A stretch of 64,000 bases of DNA from Bacteroidota bacterium (lineage in GTDB: Bacteria; Bacteroidota; Bacteroidia; B-17B0; Aurantibacillaceae). Numbering within the stretch: the stretch's first letter is position 1; every line of letters begins with the position of its first letter. Below, one piece after another: positions 9,708 through 18,344 of this stretch. The stretch covers positions 1 to 64,000 of the forward strand of contig JAIUNM010000019.1 of assembly GCA_020162035.1 (NCBI GenBank), given 5' to 3'. Under the pieces are notes generated by a model, which was not told where the DNA came from, did no database searches, and saw only the letters and a list, made by a program, of their open reading frames with translations. A program made the position numbers and the translations under genes.

Positions 9708-10461
9708 TTAAATTCTAATACCAATAACACACACATCATCTACTTGTTCTAAATCACCTTTCCAGTTTTTAAAATTATTTTCTAATTCTTGTTTTTGTTT
9801 TTCTAATGAGTTATTTGAAATAGAAAGTAACAATTCGTTTAATGGTTTGTATTTAAATTTTTTACCTTTTGGCCCACCAAATTGGTCTGCATATCCGTCT
9901 GTATATAAATATAACACATCTCCTTGTTTTACTTGTAGTTTATGGCAAGTAAATTTTTCTTTTCTTTCACCTATACCTACTGGCATTTTATCTTTTTGTA
10001 ATTCTATTAACTCATTATTTGAGATTAAAATTGGGGCATTGTGTGCAGCTGTATATGTAATTTCGTTTATTGATTGATTGAAGCGCACTATAATTCCATC
10101 AAAGCCATCTTTTTGCCCTTCTTTGCTAACACTTGAGATAAGCCTTTCTCGAACATATTCAAAAATTAAATTAGTTTCTGTAATATTTTTTTCATTTATT
10201 GCTTCGCTTAAAAATCCTATATTTAATAAACTCATAAAAGCACCCGGTACGCCATGTCCGGTACTATCGCAAACGGCTATATAAAAATTATTACCATGTT
10301 TTGTAGCCCAATAAAAATCACCACTAACAATATCTTTAGGATTAAAATAAATAAAATTATTAGGAATATTTTCGTTCAAAAAATCTTGATGTGCTAATAA
10401 TGTATTTTGAATGCGTTTGGCATAATGTATAGAGTCCAAAATTTCTTTTTGTTTTTCATCA
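9708..10461 (-). repeat. copy 3 of the ~755-bp phosphatase repeat
   Basis: The shared phosphatase-coding segment, here attached to a sensor half of different base composition. It carries somewhat more private substitutions than the other copies, for example near 9790-9815 and 10235-10300. Confidence 0.88.
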
Positions 10462-11855
10462 ACCAATAATTTTTGTTGCTCAACCATACTTTTTTGTTCC
10501 GAAATTAATTTATTAGCCTTCCGTTGCACCCGTAAACCTTTAAAAATAAAAAAGGCCAATCCTGAAGCTAAAATTAGGCCTGTTACCGTAAAATATGAGA
10601 TTGTTTTTTGCTGATCTATAGTTTCTTCCGATAATTTTTTTTGCGAATTTAGCAGTTCAATTTCTCTTTTGTTTTTTTCAACCCGGATTTGTTCCTTTTG
10701 AATCTGTAGTTCTTTCAGTGATTTTTCTTGATTCAGCAATGTGATTTCCTGGTTTTTCTTTTCTTTTTCAATTTTTTCTGCCACCAATTGTAACGATTGG
10801 TCCTTTATTTTCAAATCCTGCAAAGCCCTATCTTTAGTGATCATTTCAATTTGGTGTTCTTTTTTTTCTGTTTCGTATTTCGCCGAAATTTCATTTATTG
10901 CTTTTAATGACTGACCTTTGTACAACGAATCTCTTAGTTTGATGTATTTACTAAAGTACTCACGGGCCGAATCACCTTTATTTAAGTATGTATAATTTAT
11001 GGCTAAATTTGCATAAAAGTTCTCTATTTTATCCATTTCCCTTCTTTCGTATAAAATTTCTGAAGCTTTTTGCAAATATTCATTTGCTTTTTCATATTTC
11101 CCTTCATGTTCATATAAAGCAGCAATGTTTGAGTACAAGTCAGGATTAACAAACTTGATTTTATAACTAATTCTTTCGGCATTTAAATAATATTGCATGG
11201 CACCTGCGTAATTATTCTGATGTCTTTCAATTACTCCCAAATTAGAGTAAAGTAGCGGCAAGGCTTTAATGTCCTTCACTGTATCAACAACTTTTAAAGC
11301 TCCTTCATAATAAAATTTCGAATCTTTGTAATTCTTCATTTTATAATAAATTGCACCAAGATTCATGTATATTCTTAACGGAGATTGACCGCTTCCTGAT
11401 TTATTCCTGAATTCGAGGGCTAATTTATATTCCTTCAATGCTTTTTCATCTAATTGAATTTTTTGATAAATGTTGCCAATGTTGTTATGTGTTTTCGATA
11501 TATTAGCATAATCATTCAACTCTTCCAACAATTTTAAACTTTCCTGATAACTAAACATGGCTTTATCAAAGTTAGGCTTGTTTAAATAAAAGGTACCTAA
11601 TGAATTATAACAATATGCAATATTTTTTTTGTTCTTTAATTGCTTCGCATAACTTAATGATAATTCCCCGTACTCTATGGCTTTATCCGCATTTTTATTT
11701 GAGTAGGTCCATGCCAGTTCGTCGATAATGATGAAAATCTTAGCGCTATCTTTTTCAGTTTTGAGCAAGTTATTGAGCGAGTCTATGACGTGTTTTTGAC
11801 TGTGAACCGAAACAGAACACATAAAAATAAAATACAGAGTTAAAAGTTCTTTCAT
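9708..11855 (-). CDS. TPR sensor / SpoIIE-type PP2C phosphatase with long coiled coil
   Basis: About 715 residues from the ATG at 11855, which gives a clean signal peptide (MKELLTLYFIFMCSVSVHSQ). An ATG at 11876 and a TTG at 11882 in the same frame are alternatives. TPR repeats (about 30-300) are followed by an unusually long charged coiled coil (about 320-425), a transmembrane helix and the common linker and PP2C domain with intact metal ligands. The sensor half has more G+C than its neighbours: five 60-base lines counted by hand give 20-24 G+C, against 15 and 12 in lines 9121 and 13141. The phosphatase half matches its sisters. The sensor was perhaps acquired from elsewhere and joined to a resident phosphatase. 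Confidence 0.88.
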   Translation of the reverse strand: MKELLTLYFIFMCSVSVHSQKHVIDSLNNLLKTEKDSAKIFIIIDELAWTYSNKNADKAIEYGELSLSYAKQLKNKKNIAYCYNSLGTFYLNKPNFDKAMFSYQESLKLLEELNDYANISKTHNNIGNIYQKIQLDEKALKEYKLALEFRNKSGSGQSPLRIYMNLGAIYYKMKNYKDSKFYYEGALKVVDTVKDIKALPLLYSNLGVIERHQNNYAGAMQYYLNAERISYKIKFVNPDLYSNIAALYEHEGKYEKANEYLQKASEILYERREMDKIENFYANLAINYTYLNKGDSAREYFSKYIKLRDSLYKGQSLKAINEISAKYETEKKEHQIEMITKDRALQDLKIKDQSLQLVAEKIEKEKKNQEITLLNQEKSLKELQIQKEQIRVEKNKREIELLNSQKKLSEETIDQQKTISYFTVTGLILASGLAFFIFKGLRVQRKANKLISEQKSMVEQQKLLVDEKQKEILDSIHYAKRIQNTLLAHQDFLNENIPNNFIYFNPKDIVSGDFYWATKHGNNFYIAVCDSTGHGVPGAFMSLLNIGFLSEAINEKNITETNLIFEYVRERLISSVSKEGQKDGFDGIIVRFNQSINEITYTAAHNAPILISNNELIELQKDKMPVGIGERKEKFTCHKLQVKQGDVLYLYTDGYADQFGGPKGKKFKYKPLNELLLSISNNSLEKQKQELENNFKNWKGDLEQVDDVCVIGIRI

Positions 11856-11903
11856 TCTAAAGGAGTACTCATTCATGATCAACTAAGTTACTTTAAATTT
11901 TCA

Positions 11904-12659
11904 TTACAATTTTAATCCAATTATTAATACATCGTCAACTTGTTCTAAATCACCTTTCCAATTTTTAAAATTAGTTTCTAATTCTTGTTTTTGTTCGCTT
12001 AAAGTTTTATTTGATATTGAAAGTAACAATTCATTTAAAGATTTGTATTTAAATTTTTTACCTTTTGATCCACCAAATTGATCGGCGTAGCCATCAGTGT
12101 ATAAATACAGCATATCTCCTTGTTTTACTTGTAGTTTATGGCAAGTAAAATTTTCACTTCTTTCGCCAATACCAACTGGCATTTTATCTTTTTGTAATTC
12201 TATTAATTCATTGTTTGAGATTAAAATTGGTGCGTTATGTGCTGCTGTATATGTAATTTCTTTTGTTGATTGATTGAAACGTACTATAATTCCATCAAAG
12301 CCATCTTTTTGTCCTTCTTTGCTAACGCTTGATATAAGCCTTTCTCGAACGTATTCAAAAATTAAATTAGTTTCTGTAATGTTTTTTTCATTTATCGCTT
12401 CGCTTAAAAAGCCAATATTTAATAAACTCATAAATGCGCCTGGTACACCATGGCCGGTACTATCACACACTGCTAAATAAAAATTACTACCATGTTTAGT
12501 TGCCCAATAAAAATCTCCACTTACTATATCTTTCGGGTTAAAGTAAACAAAATTATTAGGTATATTATCGTTCAAAAAATCATGATGTGCTAGTAATGTG
12601 TTTTGAATGCGTTTAGCATAATGTATAGAGTCCAAAATTTCTTTTTGGTGTTCTTCTAT
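11904..12659 (-). repeat. copy 4 of the ~755-bp phosphatase repeat
   Basis: The shared phosphatase-coding segment. It is identical to copy 2 over 210 bases (12069-12278) but close to copy 5 in the region around 12430-12600, another sign of patchwork exchange. Confidence 0.9.
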
Positions 12660-13964
12660 TTTATTTTTTTGTTTTTCAACTTTAGTATTTGTTAGCTGTA
12701 ATTCTAAATTTAATTTTTTTCTTTTGCTACTAATACGAAATATATTAACTGTCAATAAAGTTACTATTCCAAAAACAAAAATCGAAACATAAATAATCAT
12801 TTGTTTTTGCTTATTTGTTTTATTTAATTCGAGTATTTCAGTTTCTTTTCTTGAAATATCATATTTACTTTGCAATTCAGCAACAATTGAAGTTAATTCA
12901 GTTTTATAAAGCGAATCACTAATAATTGAAGCTTTTTTAAAATATTTTATTGCTGAATCAGGTTTATTACAACTTTCAAATATGCCTGATAATATTTTAT
13001 ATAAATTAATTGATGAAAAAGATTCATTTTTGTTATTTAGATATTTAGAAATAGAGTCGCAATAACTTAATGCTAACGTATTATTTTTTTCAATATTTGC
13101 AATTGATGCTAAAACCATATAAATAATTGATTTTACAGACGAGTTTTTTAATTTAATTGAATAGATTAAACTTTCGTTTGCATACTTATATGCTTTTTTA
13201 TAATCATGTTTTTCTAAATAAATTTGTGCTATATCAGCGCTAGAATGCATGGCATTATTTATATCATTGATTTTTAGAGCAACATCATATGCCTTAAATT
13301 TATAAAAATGATTAGAATCTTTATTATTAACATAAGTTGTACTTAAACCATCATAAGAATAAATTAATGAACTATAATCTTTCGTTTTTTGCGCGTAATT
13401 TAACCCTTTTCTAAAGTAATACCTTGATTTTTCATGCATTTTTAACGCAGAAAAAATGTATCCTATATTATTTAAACTAATATTTTCTCCCTCAGTAAAA
13501 CCAAAATTCTTTTCTCTTCTTCCTCCTTCTAAATAAAAATCTAACGCTTTTTTTGATTCTCCTTTATGATAATAAATTGAAGCTATATTGTTTAAATTTT
13601 TACATTCCGATAAACTATCTTTTACTTCAACAGCTTTAGCTAAAGATTTATTAAAGTAAATTAGAGCAGAATCAATTTCGTTTGTATAATAAAAAATAAT
13701 TCCTCTATTGCGTAAAGCTATTACATATGGGTTTTTTCCAACATAATTTATATCTGAATTTTTAATTACATAATTGTAGTAAAATAACGATTTATTAATA
13801 TCTCCAGTTGTTTTATAAACCTCAAATATCAACTTTGAGGCTATCATTTCTTTATTAAATTTGTTTTGTTCAATAAGAAAAACTTTTTCTAAACTATCTA
13901 AATTTTGAGCATTAAATTTTAAACTTAATCCTGTTATTAATATATAAAAAAGTAATTTTTTCAT
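11904..13964 (-). CDS. TPR sensor / SpoIIE-type PP2C phosphatase
   Basis: About 686 residues. I place the start at the ATG at 13964, giving a good signal peptide (MKKLLFYILITGLSLKFNAQ). The frame is open further upstream but would run into the gene before it. TPR repeats (about 50-350) are followed by a transmembrane helix near 390-410, a coiled coil, the ILDSIHYAKRIQ linker and a PP2C domain with complete acidic motifs. The extreme C-terminus (VDDVLIIGLKL) differs from the sisters. Only seven bases separate it from the preceding stop, so it is almost certainly cotranscribed with that gene. Role as for its sisters: a membrane-anchored phosphatase under TPR control. Confidence 0.89.
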   Translation of the reverse strand: MKKLLFYILITGLSLKFNAQNLDSLEKVFLIEQNKFNKEMIASKLIFEVYKTTGDINKSLFYYNYVIKNSDINYVGKNPYVIALRNRGIIFYYTNEIDSALIYFNKSLAKAVEVKDSLSECKNLNNIASIYYHKGESKKALDFYLEGGRREKNFGFTEGENISLNNIGYIFSALKMHEKSRYYFRKGLNYAQKTKDYSSLIYSYDGLSTTYVNNKDSNHFYKFKAYDVALKINDINNAMHSSADIAQIYLEKHDYKKAYKYANESLIYSIKLKNSSVKSIIYMVLASIANIEKNNTLALSYCDSISKYLNNKNESFSSINLYKILSGIFESCNKPDSAIKYFKKASIISDSLYKTELTSIVAELQSKYDISRKETEILELNKTNKQKQMIIYVSIFVFGIVTLLTVNIFRISSKRKKLNLELQLTNTKVEKQKNKIEEHQKEILDSIHYAKRIQNTLLAHHDFLNDNIPNNFVYFNPKDIVSGDFYWATKHGSNFYLAVCDSTGHGVPGAFMSLLNIGFLSEAINEKNITETNLIFEYVRERLISSVSKEGQKDGFDGIIVRFNQSTKEITYTAAHNAPILISNNELIELQKDKMPVGIGERSENFTCHKLQVKQGDMLYLYTDGYADQFGGSKGKKFKYKSLNELLLSISNKTLSEQKQELETNFKNWKGDLEQVDDVLIIGLKL

Positions 13965-13971
13965 GCTTAAA

Positions 13972-14725
13972 TTAAATTCTAATACCAATAACACACACAT
14001 CATCTACTTGTTCTAAATCACCTTTCCAATTTTTAAAATTAGTTTCTAATTCTTGTTTTTGTTCGCTTAAAGTTTTATTTGATATTGAAAGTAAGAGTTC
14101 GTTTAATGGTTTGTATTTAAATTTTTTACCTTTTGGTCCACCAAATTGATCGGCGTAGCCATCAGTGTATAAATATAACACATCGCCTTGCTTTACTTGT
14201 AGTTTATGGCAAGTAAAATTTTCTCTTCTTTCACCTATACCTACTGGCATTTTATCTTTTTGAAGTTCTATTAACTCATTATTTGAAATTAAAATTGGCG
14301 CATTGTGTGCAGCTGTATATGTAATTTCTTTTGTTGATTGATTGAAGCGTACTATAATTCCATCAAAGCCATCTTTTTGTCCTTCTTTGCTAACGCTTGA
14401 CATTAACCTTTCTCGAACATATTCAAATATTAAATTAGTTTCTGTAATATTTTTTTCGTTTATCGCTTCGGTTAAAAAACCAATATTTAACAAACTCATA
14501 AATGCGCCTGGTACACCATGCCCAGTACTATCACACACTGCTAAATAAAAATTATTGCCATGTTTAGTTGCCCAATAAAAATCTCCACTTACAATATCTT
14601 TTGGATTAAAATAAACAAAATTATTAGGTATATTATCGTTCAAAAAATCATGATGAGCTAATAATGTGTTTTGAATACGTTTAGCATAATGTATGGAATC
14701 TAATATTTCTTTTTGTTTTTCTTCA
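13972..14725 (-). repeat. copy 5 of the ~755-bp phosphatase repeat
   Basis: The shared phosphatase-coding segment at the upstream end of the array. Close to copy 4 around the GHG-encoding region, but with its own differences elsewhere. Confidence 0.88.
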
Positions 14726-16068
14726 ATTAAACTATTTTTTTGCTCAACATCTATTTTTTGTTGTGTAATTACTTCGTTTGCTTTTTGTTTTTGCCTGTAT
14801 CCTTTTACTATAAATAGTAACATTATAAACATTAAGCTAAACCCAATTATAAGACCATTACGTTGAGTTTTATGTTTTTCCATTACAATTTGTTGAATAG
14901 AATTATCTTTCTGCAAAAGTTCAATATCTTTTTGTTTTTTTTCATTTGCATATTTTGCGTCAGCTTCAGCAATTTGCTCTGTTAATTTTAAATTAAATAA
15001 TGAATCTTTAAGCTTTACATGTTTTTTGTAAAACAATAAAGAGTTTTCAAAATCTGATATTTTTTCATAATATTTTGATTTTTGTAAAAGATAACGCATT
15101 TGATAATCAAATAAATTTGTCTCATTTAGTATATAACCTAAAGAATCGTTATATCGCTTGGCTAAAGCAATTTTGTTTGTTTCAAATAACACATTTGCTA
15201 TTTTGTAATACGATGTAGCAAACGTTTCTTTTTCACAATTGTATTTTCTTTCAATCTCTAATGCGTGATTGTAATATGATAGTGATTCATCAAATTTTTT
15301 TTCTTTTAAAAGCAAATCTCCTAAACTGTTGTATGATTCTAAGGTACCGTAATAATCTTTATTTTTTAATTTTAACTGTAGTGATTTTTCATATAAACCT
15401 TTAGCTTTTTCAGTTTGACCTAGATTTTCATAAGAATTTGCTAGGTTTGAAATTACCCAAGAAACATACGGGCTGTTAATTCTTGAAAAAGCATCAAGTG
15501 ATTTTTCATAATATTCAATTGCTTTTTTATGGTTTTTTAAATTCTCAAAAACATTACCAATACCCATTGATGCAGCACCTATTCCATGATCGATTTTTAA
15601 AGAATCAAAAATTCGTAAAGAACTAATGTAACATTTTAAAGCTTTATCTGAATTTCCTATAATATCATAAGCATTGCCTAATGAAGAGTATATAGATGCC
15701 GCGCCTTTATAATCTTTTAATTTTTCTTTTAATTTTTTAGCTTCATTTAAATAAAATAAAGAAGAGTCTTTTGAATTTGTGCTGTGTAATTGCCCTAAAC
15801 AACTGTAAGCTTCAGCAGTTCCTCTCTCGAAATTAAGTTGTTTACTAAGAGAAAGGGTTTTGTATGCATAATTAAAACTCTCATCTATATTAAGATGAGA
15901 AGTAACATCTGAAATTTTAGCATAAACAATAATTTTAGTGGTATCGTTTATGTTTGTTTTAAGTAAATTTTTAAGAGAATCTATACTTTGGCTAAAAACC
16001 GTTTGGCAAAAAATAAAACCTATTATAATTAATTTCTGTTTTAATTTAAATATGTTAATTCTCTCCAA
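13972..16068 (-). CDS. TPR sensor / SpoIIE-type PP2C phosphatase
   Basis: A 698-residue protein: signal segment (about 1-27, ending VFSQ), about seven TPR units (about 55-330), a coiled coil, a transmembrane helix near 395-415, a second coiled coil, the linker near 450 and a complete PP2C domain (SGDFYWA, CDSTGHG, DGFDG, YTDGYAD, QVDDV). It is the first phosphatase of the tandem set and begins 15 bases after the paaZ-like gene, so it may share that transcript. The TPR part resembles the Rap-like peptide-sensor layout common in Bacteroidota, but no ligand can be inferred. Confidence 0.89.
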   Translation of the reverse strand: MERINIFKLKQKLIIIGFIFCQTVFSQSIDSLKNLLKTNINDTTKIIVYAKISDVTSHLNIDESFNYAYKTLSLSKQLNFERGTAEAYSCLGQLHSTNSKDSSLFYLNEAKKLKEKLKDYKGAASIYSSLGNAYDIIGNSDKALKCYISSLRIFDSLKIDHGIGAASMGIGNVFENLKNHKKAIEYYEKSLDAFSRINSPYVSWVISNLANSYENLGQTEKAKGLYEKSLQLKLKNKDYYGTLESYNSLGDLLLKEKKFDESLSYYNHALEIERKYNCEKETFATSYYKIANVLFETNKIALAKRYNDSLGYILNETNLFDYQMRYLLQKSKYYEKISDFENSLLFYKKHVKLKDSLFNLKLTEQIAEADAKYANEKKQKDIELLQKDNSIQQIVMEKHKTQRNGLIIGFSLMFIMLLFIVKGYRQKQKANEVITQQKIDVEQKNSLIEEKQKEILDSIHYAKRIQNTLLAHHDFLNDNIPNNFVYFNPKDIVSGDFYWATKHGNNFYLAVCDSTGHGVPGAFMSLLNIGFLTEAINEKNITETNLIFEYVRERLMSSVSKEGQKDGFDGIIVRFNQSTKEITYTAAHNAPILISNNELIELQKDKMPVGIGERRENFTCHKLQVKQGDVLYLYTDGYADQFGGPKGKKFKYKPLNELLLSISNKTLSEQKQELETNFKNWKGDLEQVDDVCVIGIRI

Positions 16069-16083
16069 TTTAAATATTAAAGT

Positions 16084-18186
16084 TTATATTTTATTTTTTT
16101 TCTTAACCATAGTTAATATAGTTGCAATACCAACGGTTTGCCCAGCTTGGTCTGCTGCATCATATTTTTCTAAAATTTCAGGTGTGCTACAATCAACTAT
16201 ATCAACAACCCATTTAACAATACCAACATTAACTTCATCTCCGTTGGCAGCCTTTAGTGGTTTGTCGTTTTCAATTTTTTCTTTACAAGTAAAATGAACT
16301 TTAAAACTCATACCTGGGTATATTGGGCGAGTAAAACGGCATTCATCAATTCCGTAATTTAATAACACTGGTCCTTTTGGTGGATCTACAAATAAGCCTG
16401 CAGCTTTTGATAACACAAAATAACCATGTGCAACGGTACGTTTAAATATTGTTCCATCTAATGATTCGGGTTGCAAGTGAGCATAAAATTTATCTCCACT
16501 TAAATTTGCAAAATTTACAATATCTTCTTCACTAACGGTGTGCGAAGGTGTAACAGTTGTTTCTCCAACTTCTAAATCTTCAAAATATTGACGGAATGGA
16601 TGAAGATCTTTAATAATTTGTTTTGCGCCAACTTGATAGTTGTTTAAAATGCTTGTAATCATACTTGGCGATCCTTGAATTGCTGTACGTTGTAAATAAT
16701 GAAATACACCTCGTTTACCGCCCATTTCTTCTCCACCGCCAGCTCTACCTGGCCCACCATGAACTAACATTGGCATTGGGCTTCCATGACCTGTGCTTTC
16801 TTTTGCGCATTCGTTATTTAACACTAAAATTCTACCATGCATACAAGCTGCCCCTATAACATATTTACGAGCAATTGTTTCGTCTGCTGTAACTATGCTG
16901 CTTACTAAAGAGCCTTTACCCATTTTACTTAATTCAATTGCCTCTTCAATTGTTTTATATGGCATAATAGTACTAACCGGTCCAAATGCTTCAACATCAT
17001 GACAATCGGTATTTTGAAAAGGTTTTTCGTTTAAGAAAATTATTGGCGGCATAAAACATCCTTTTGTCTTATCAGCACCCTTAACTTCAAAATTTTCAAA
17101 ATCACCAATAATTATTTTTTGAGATTTAGATAGAAGTTCTACTTTTTCTTTTACTTCTATTAATTGAGATTTTCCAGCTAAAGAACCCATTCTTACCCCT
17201 TCAACATTTGGATCGCCAATTACATTAGATGCTAATCGTTTTCCTAAAGCAATTTGCACATCTTCAATTAAATTTTCAGGCACAATTACTCTGCGAACTG
17301 CAGTACATTTTTGCCCTGCTTTAGTTGTAATTTCTCTTGCAATTTCTTTTATAAAAATATCAAACTCTGGTTTGTCAGGAGTAACATCTGTACCAAGTAC
17401 ACAACAGTTTAAACTGTCAGCTTCCATATTAAAATGTACACTTTCATTTATTAAGTGAACATTAGACTTTAACATTTTACCAGTGCTAGCTGAGCCAGTA
17501 AAAGTTACAACATCTTGATTCATTACATGATCAATAATTCCGTTTGCACTCCCACAAATTAATTGTATTGCTCCATCAGGTAATATTTTACTTGCAATAA
17601 TTTCTTTTACAACAGCCTCGGTTAAAAAACTTGTTAAGGTTGCAGGCTTTACAACACAAGGTACGCCTGCAAATAAATTAACTGCAATTTTTTCTAACAT
17701 ACCCCATACAGGAAAATTAAAAGCATTGATGTGAATTGCAACACCTTCTTTAGGTACACAAATATGGTGACCAATAAACGTATTGTTTTTAGACAGCCTT
17801 GCAACATCGCCATCGTAACAAAATGTTTCGTTAGGAAATTGACGACGTAATGAAGCATAGGTAAATAAATTACCAATTCCTCCTTCAATATCCACCCAGC
17901 TATCTATTTTTGTTGCACCTGTAGCCCAACTAATTTTATAAAAAATATCTTTTTTAGAAAGTAAATGAGTTGCTAATGCTTTAAGCATCATGCCACGTTG
18001 ATGAAAAGTTAATTTTCTTAGATTTGGTCCACCTATAGATCTAGCATAATTTAGCATTGCTTTAAAATCAATACCTTTACTACTGGCAGTAGCAATAAGT
18101 TCGCCATTAATAGCATTAAACAACTCTGTTCCTTTATCTGAACCGGCAACCCATTGGCCGCAAATATAATTTTGTAACTGTGTCAT
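16084..18186 (-). CDS. paaZ: PaaZ-type bifunctional aldehyde dehydrogenase / enoyl-CoA hydratase
   Basis: A 700-residue fusion matching the phenylacetate-pathway enzyme PaaZ. The N-terminal aldehyde dehydrogenase domain (about 1-520) shows the FTGSASTGK nucleotide-binding motif and the catalytic cysteine in KAGQKCTAVRR. The C-terminal MaoC-type hot-dog hydratase domain (about 535-690) shows FYAHLQPES and TVAHGYFVLS. In phenylacetate catabolism the hydratase opens the oxepin-CoA ring and the dehydrogenase oxidises the semialdehyde formed. No other paa gene is visible, so it may serve another CoA-linked pathway or work with paa genes elsewhere. It heads the phosphatase run. Confidence 0.88.
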   Translation of the reverse strand: MTQLQNYICGQWVAGSDKGTELFNAINGELIATASSKGIDFKAMLNYARSIGGPNLRKLTFHQRGMMLKALATHLLSKKDIFYKISWATGATKIDSWVDIEGGIGNLFTYASLRRQFPNETFCYDGDVARLSKNNTFIGHHICVPKEGVAIHINAFNFPVWGMLEKIAVNLFAGVPCVVKPATLTSFLTEAVVKEIIASKILPDGAIQLICGSANGIIDHVMNQDVVTFTGSASTGKMLKSNVHLINESVHFNMEADSLNCCVLGTDVTPDKPEFDIFIKEIAREITTKAGQKCTAVRRVIVPENLIEDVQIALGKRLASNVIGDPNVEGVRMGSLAGKSQLIEVKEKVELLSKSQKIIIGDFENFEVKGADKTKGCFMPPIIFLNEKPFQNTDCHDVEAFGPVSTIMPYKTIEEAIELSKMGKGSLVSSIVTADETIARKYVIGAACMHGRILVLNNECAKESTGHGSPMPMLVHGGPGRAGGGEEMGGKRGVFHYLQRTAIQGSPSMITSILNNYQVGAKQIIKDLHPFRQYFEDLEVGETTVTPSHTVSEEDIVNFANLSGDKFYAHLQPESLDGTIFKRTVAHGYFVLSKAAGLFVDPPKGPVLLNYGIDECRFTRPIYPGMSFKVHFTCKEKIENDKPLKAANGDEVNVGIVKWVVDIVDCSTPEILEKYDAADQAGQTVGIATILTMVKKKNKI

Positions 18187-18317
18187 ATCTAATTTAATTG
18201 TTTAAATATAATAAAAGAAGAGTTAAATTAATAACGTTTCAATTAATTTAAATAGATATAAAACAATTTTGTTTTTTTGAAAAAGTTAAACAAGTAATTA
18301 AACCTAAAAATATTTAG

Positions 18318-18325
18318 TAAATTTG
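18318..18325 (+). promoter_or_regulatory. -7 promoter element for DUF4476 gene
   Basis: TAAATTTG matches the Bacteroidota -7 consensus TAnnTTTG and lies 19 bases before the start at 18345. No clear -33 element is seen. Confidence 0.5.
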
Positions 18326-18344
18326 ATTTTGTAAAAAGAGAGAA

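Noticed and set aside
13965-14003. Overlap between the fourth and fifth phosphatase genes
   Set aside because: The overlap exists only if a far-upstream start is used. The ATG at 13964 gives a proper signal peptide and leaves a seven-base gap.
10078-14548. A recurring 68-residue antisense frame in three of the phosphatase copies (10078-10284, 12274-12480, 14342-14548)
   Set aside because: It is opposite the conserved phosphatase sequence and recurs only because the DNA itself is repeated. It has no promoter or independent conservation.
4559-14725. The near-identical ~755-bp segments as an insertion sequence or an assembly error
   Set aside because: They encode catalytic domains in frame with different sensors, have no terminal repeats or transposase, and differ by scattered substitutions, so they are genuine paralogous gene ends.
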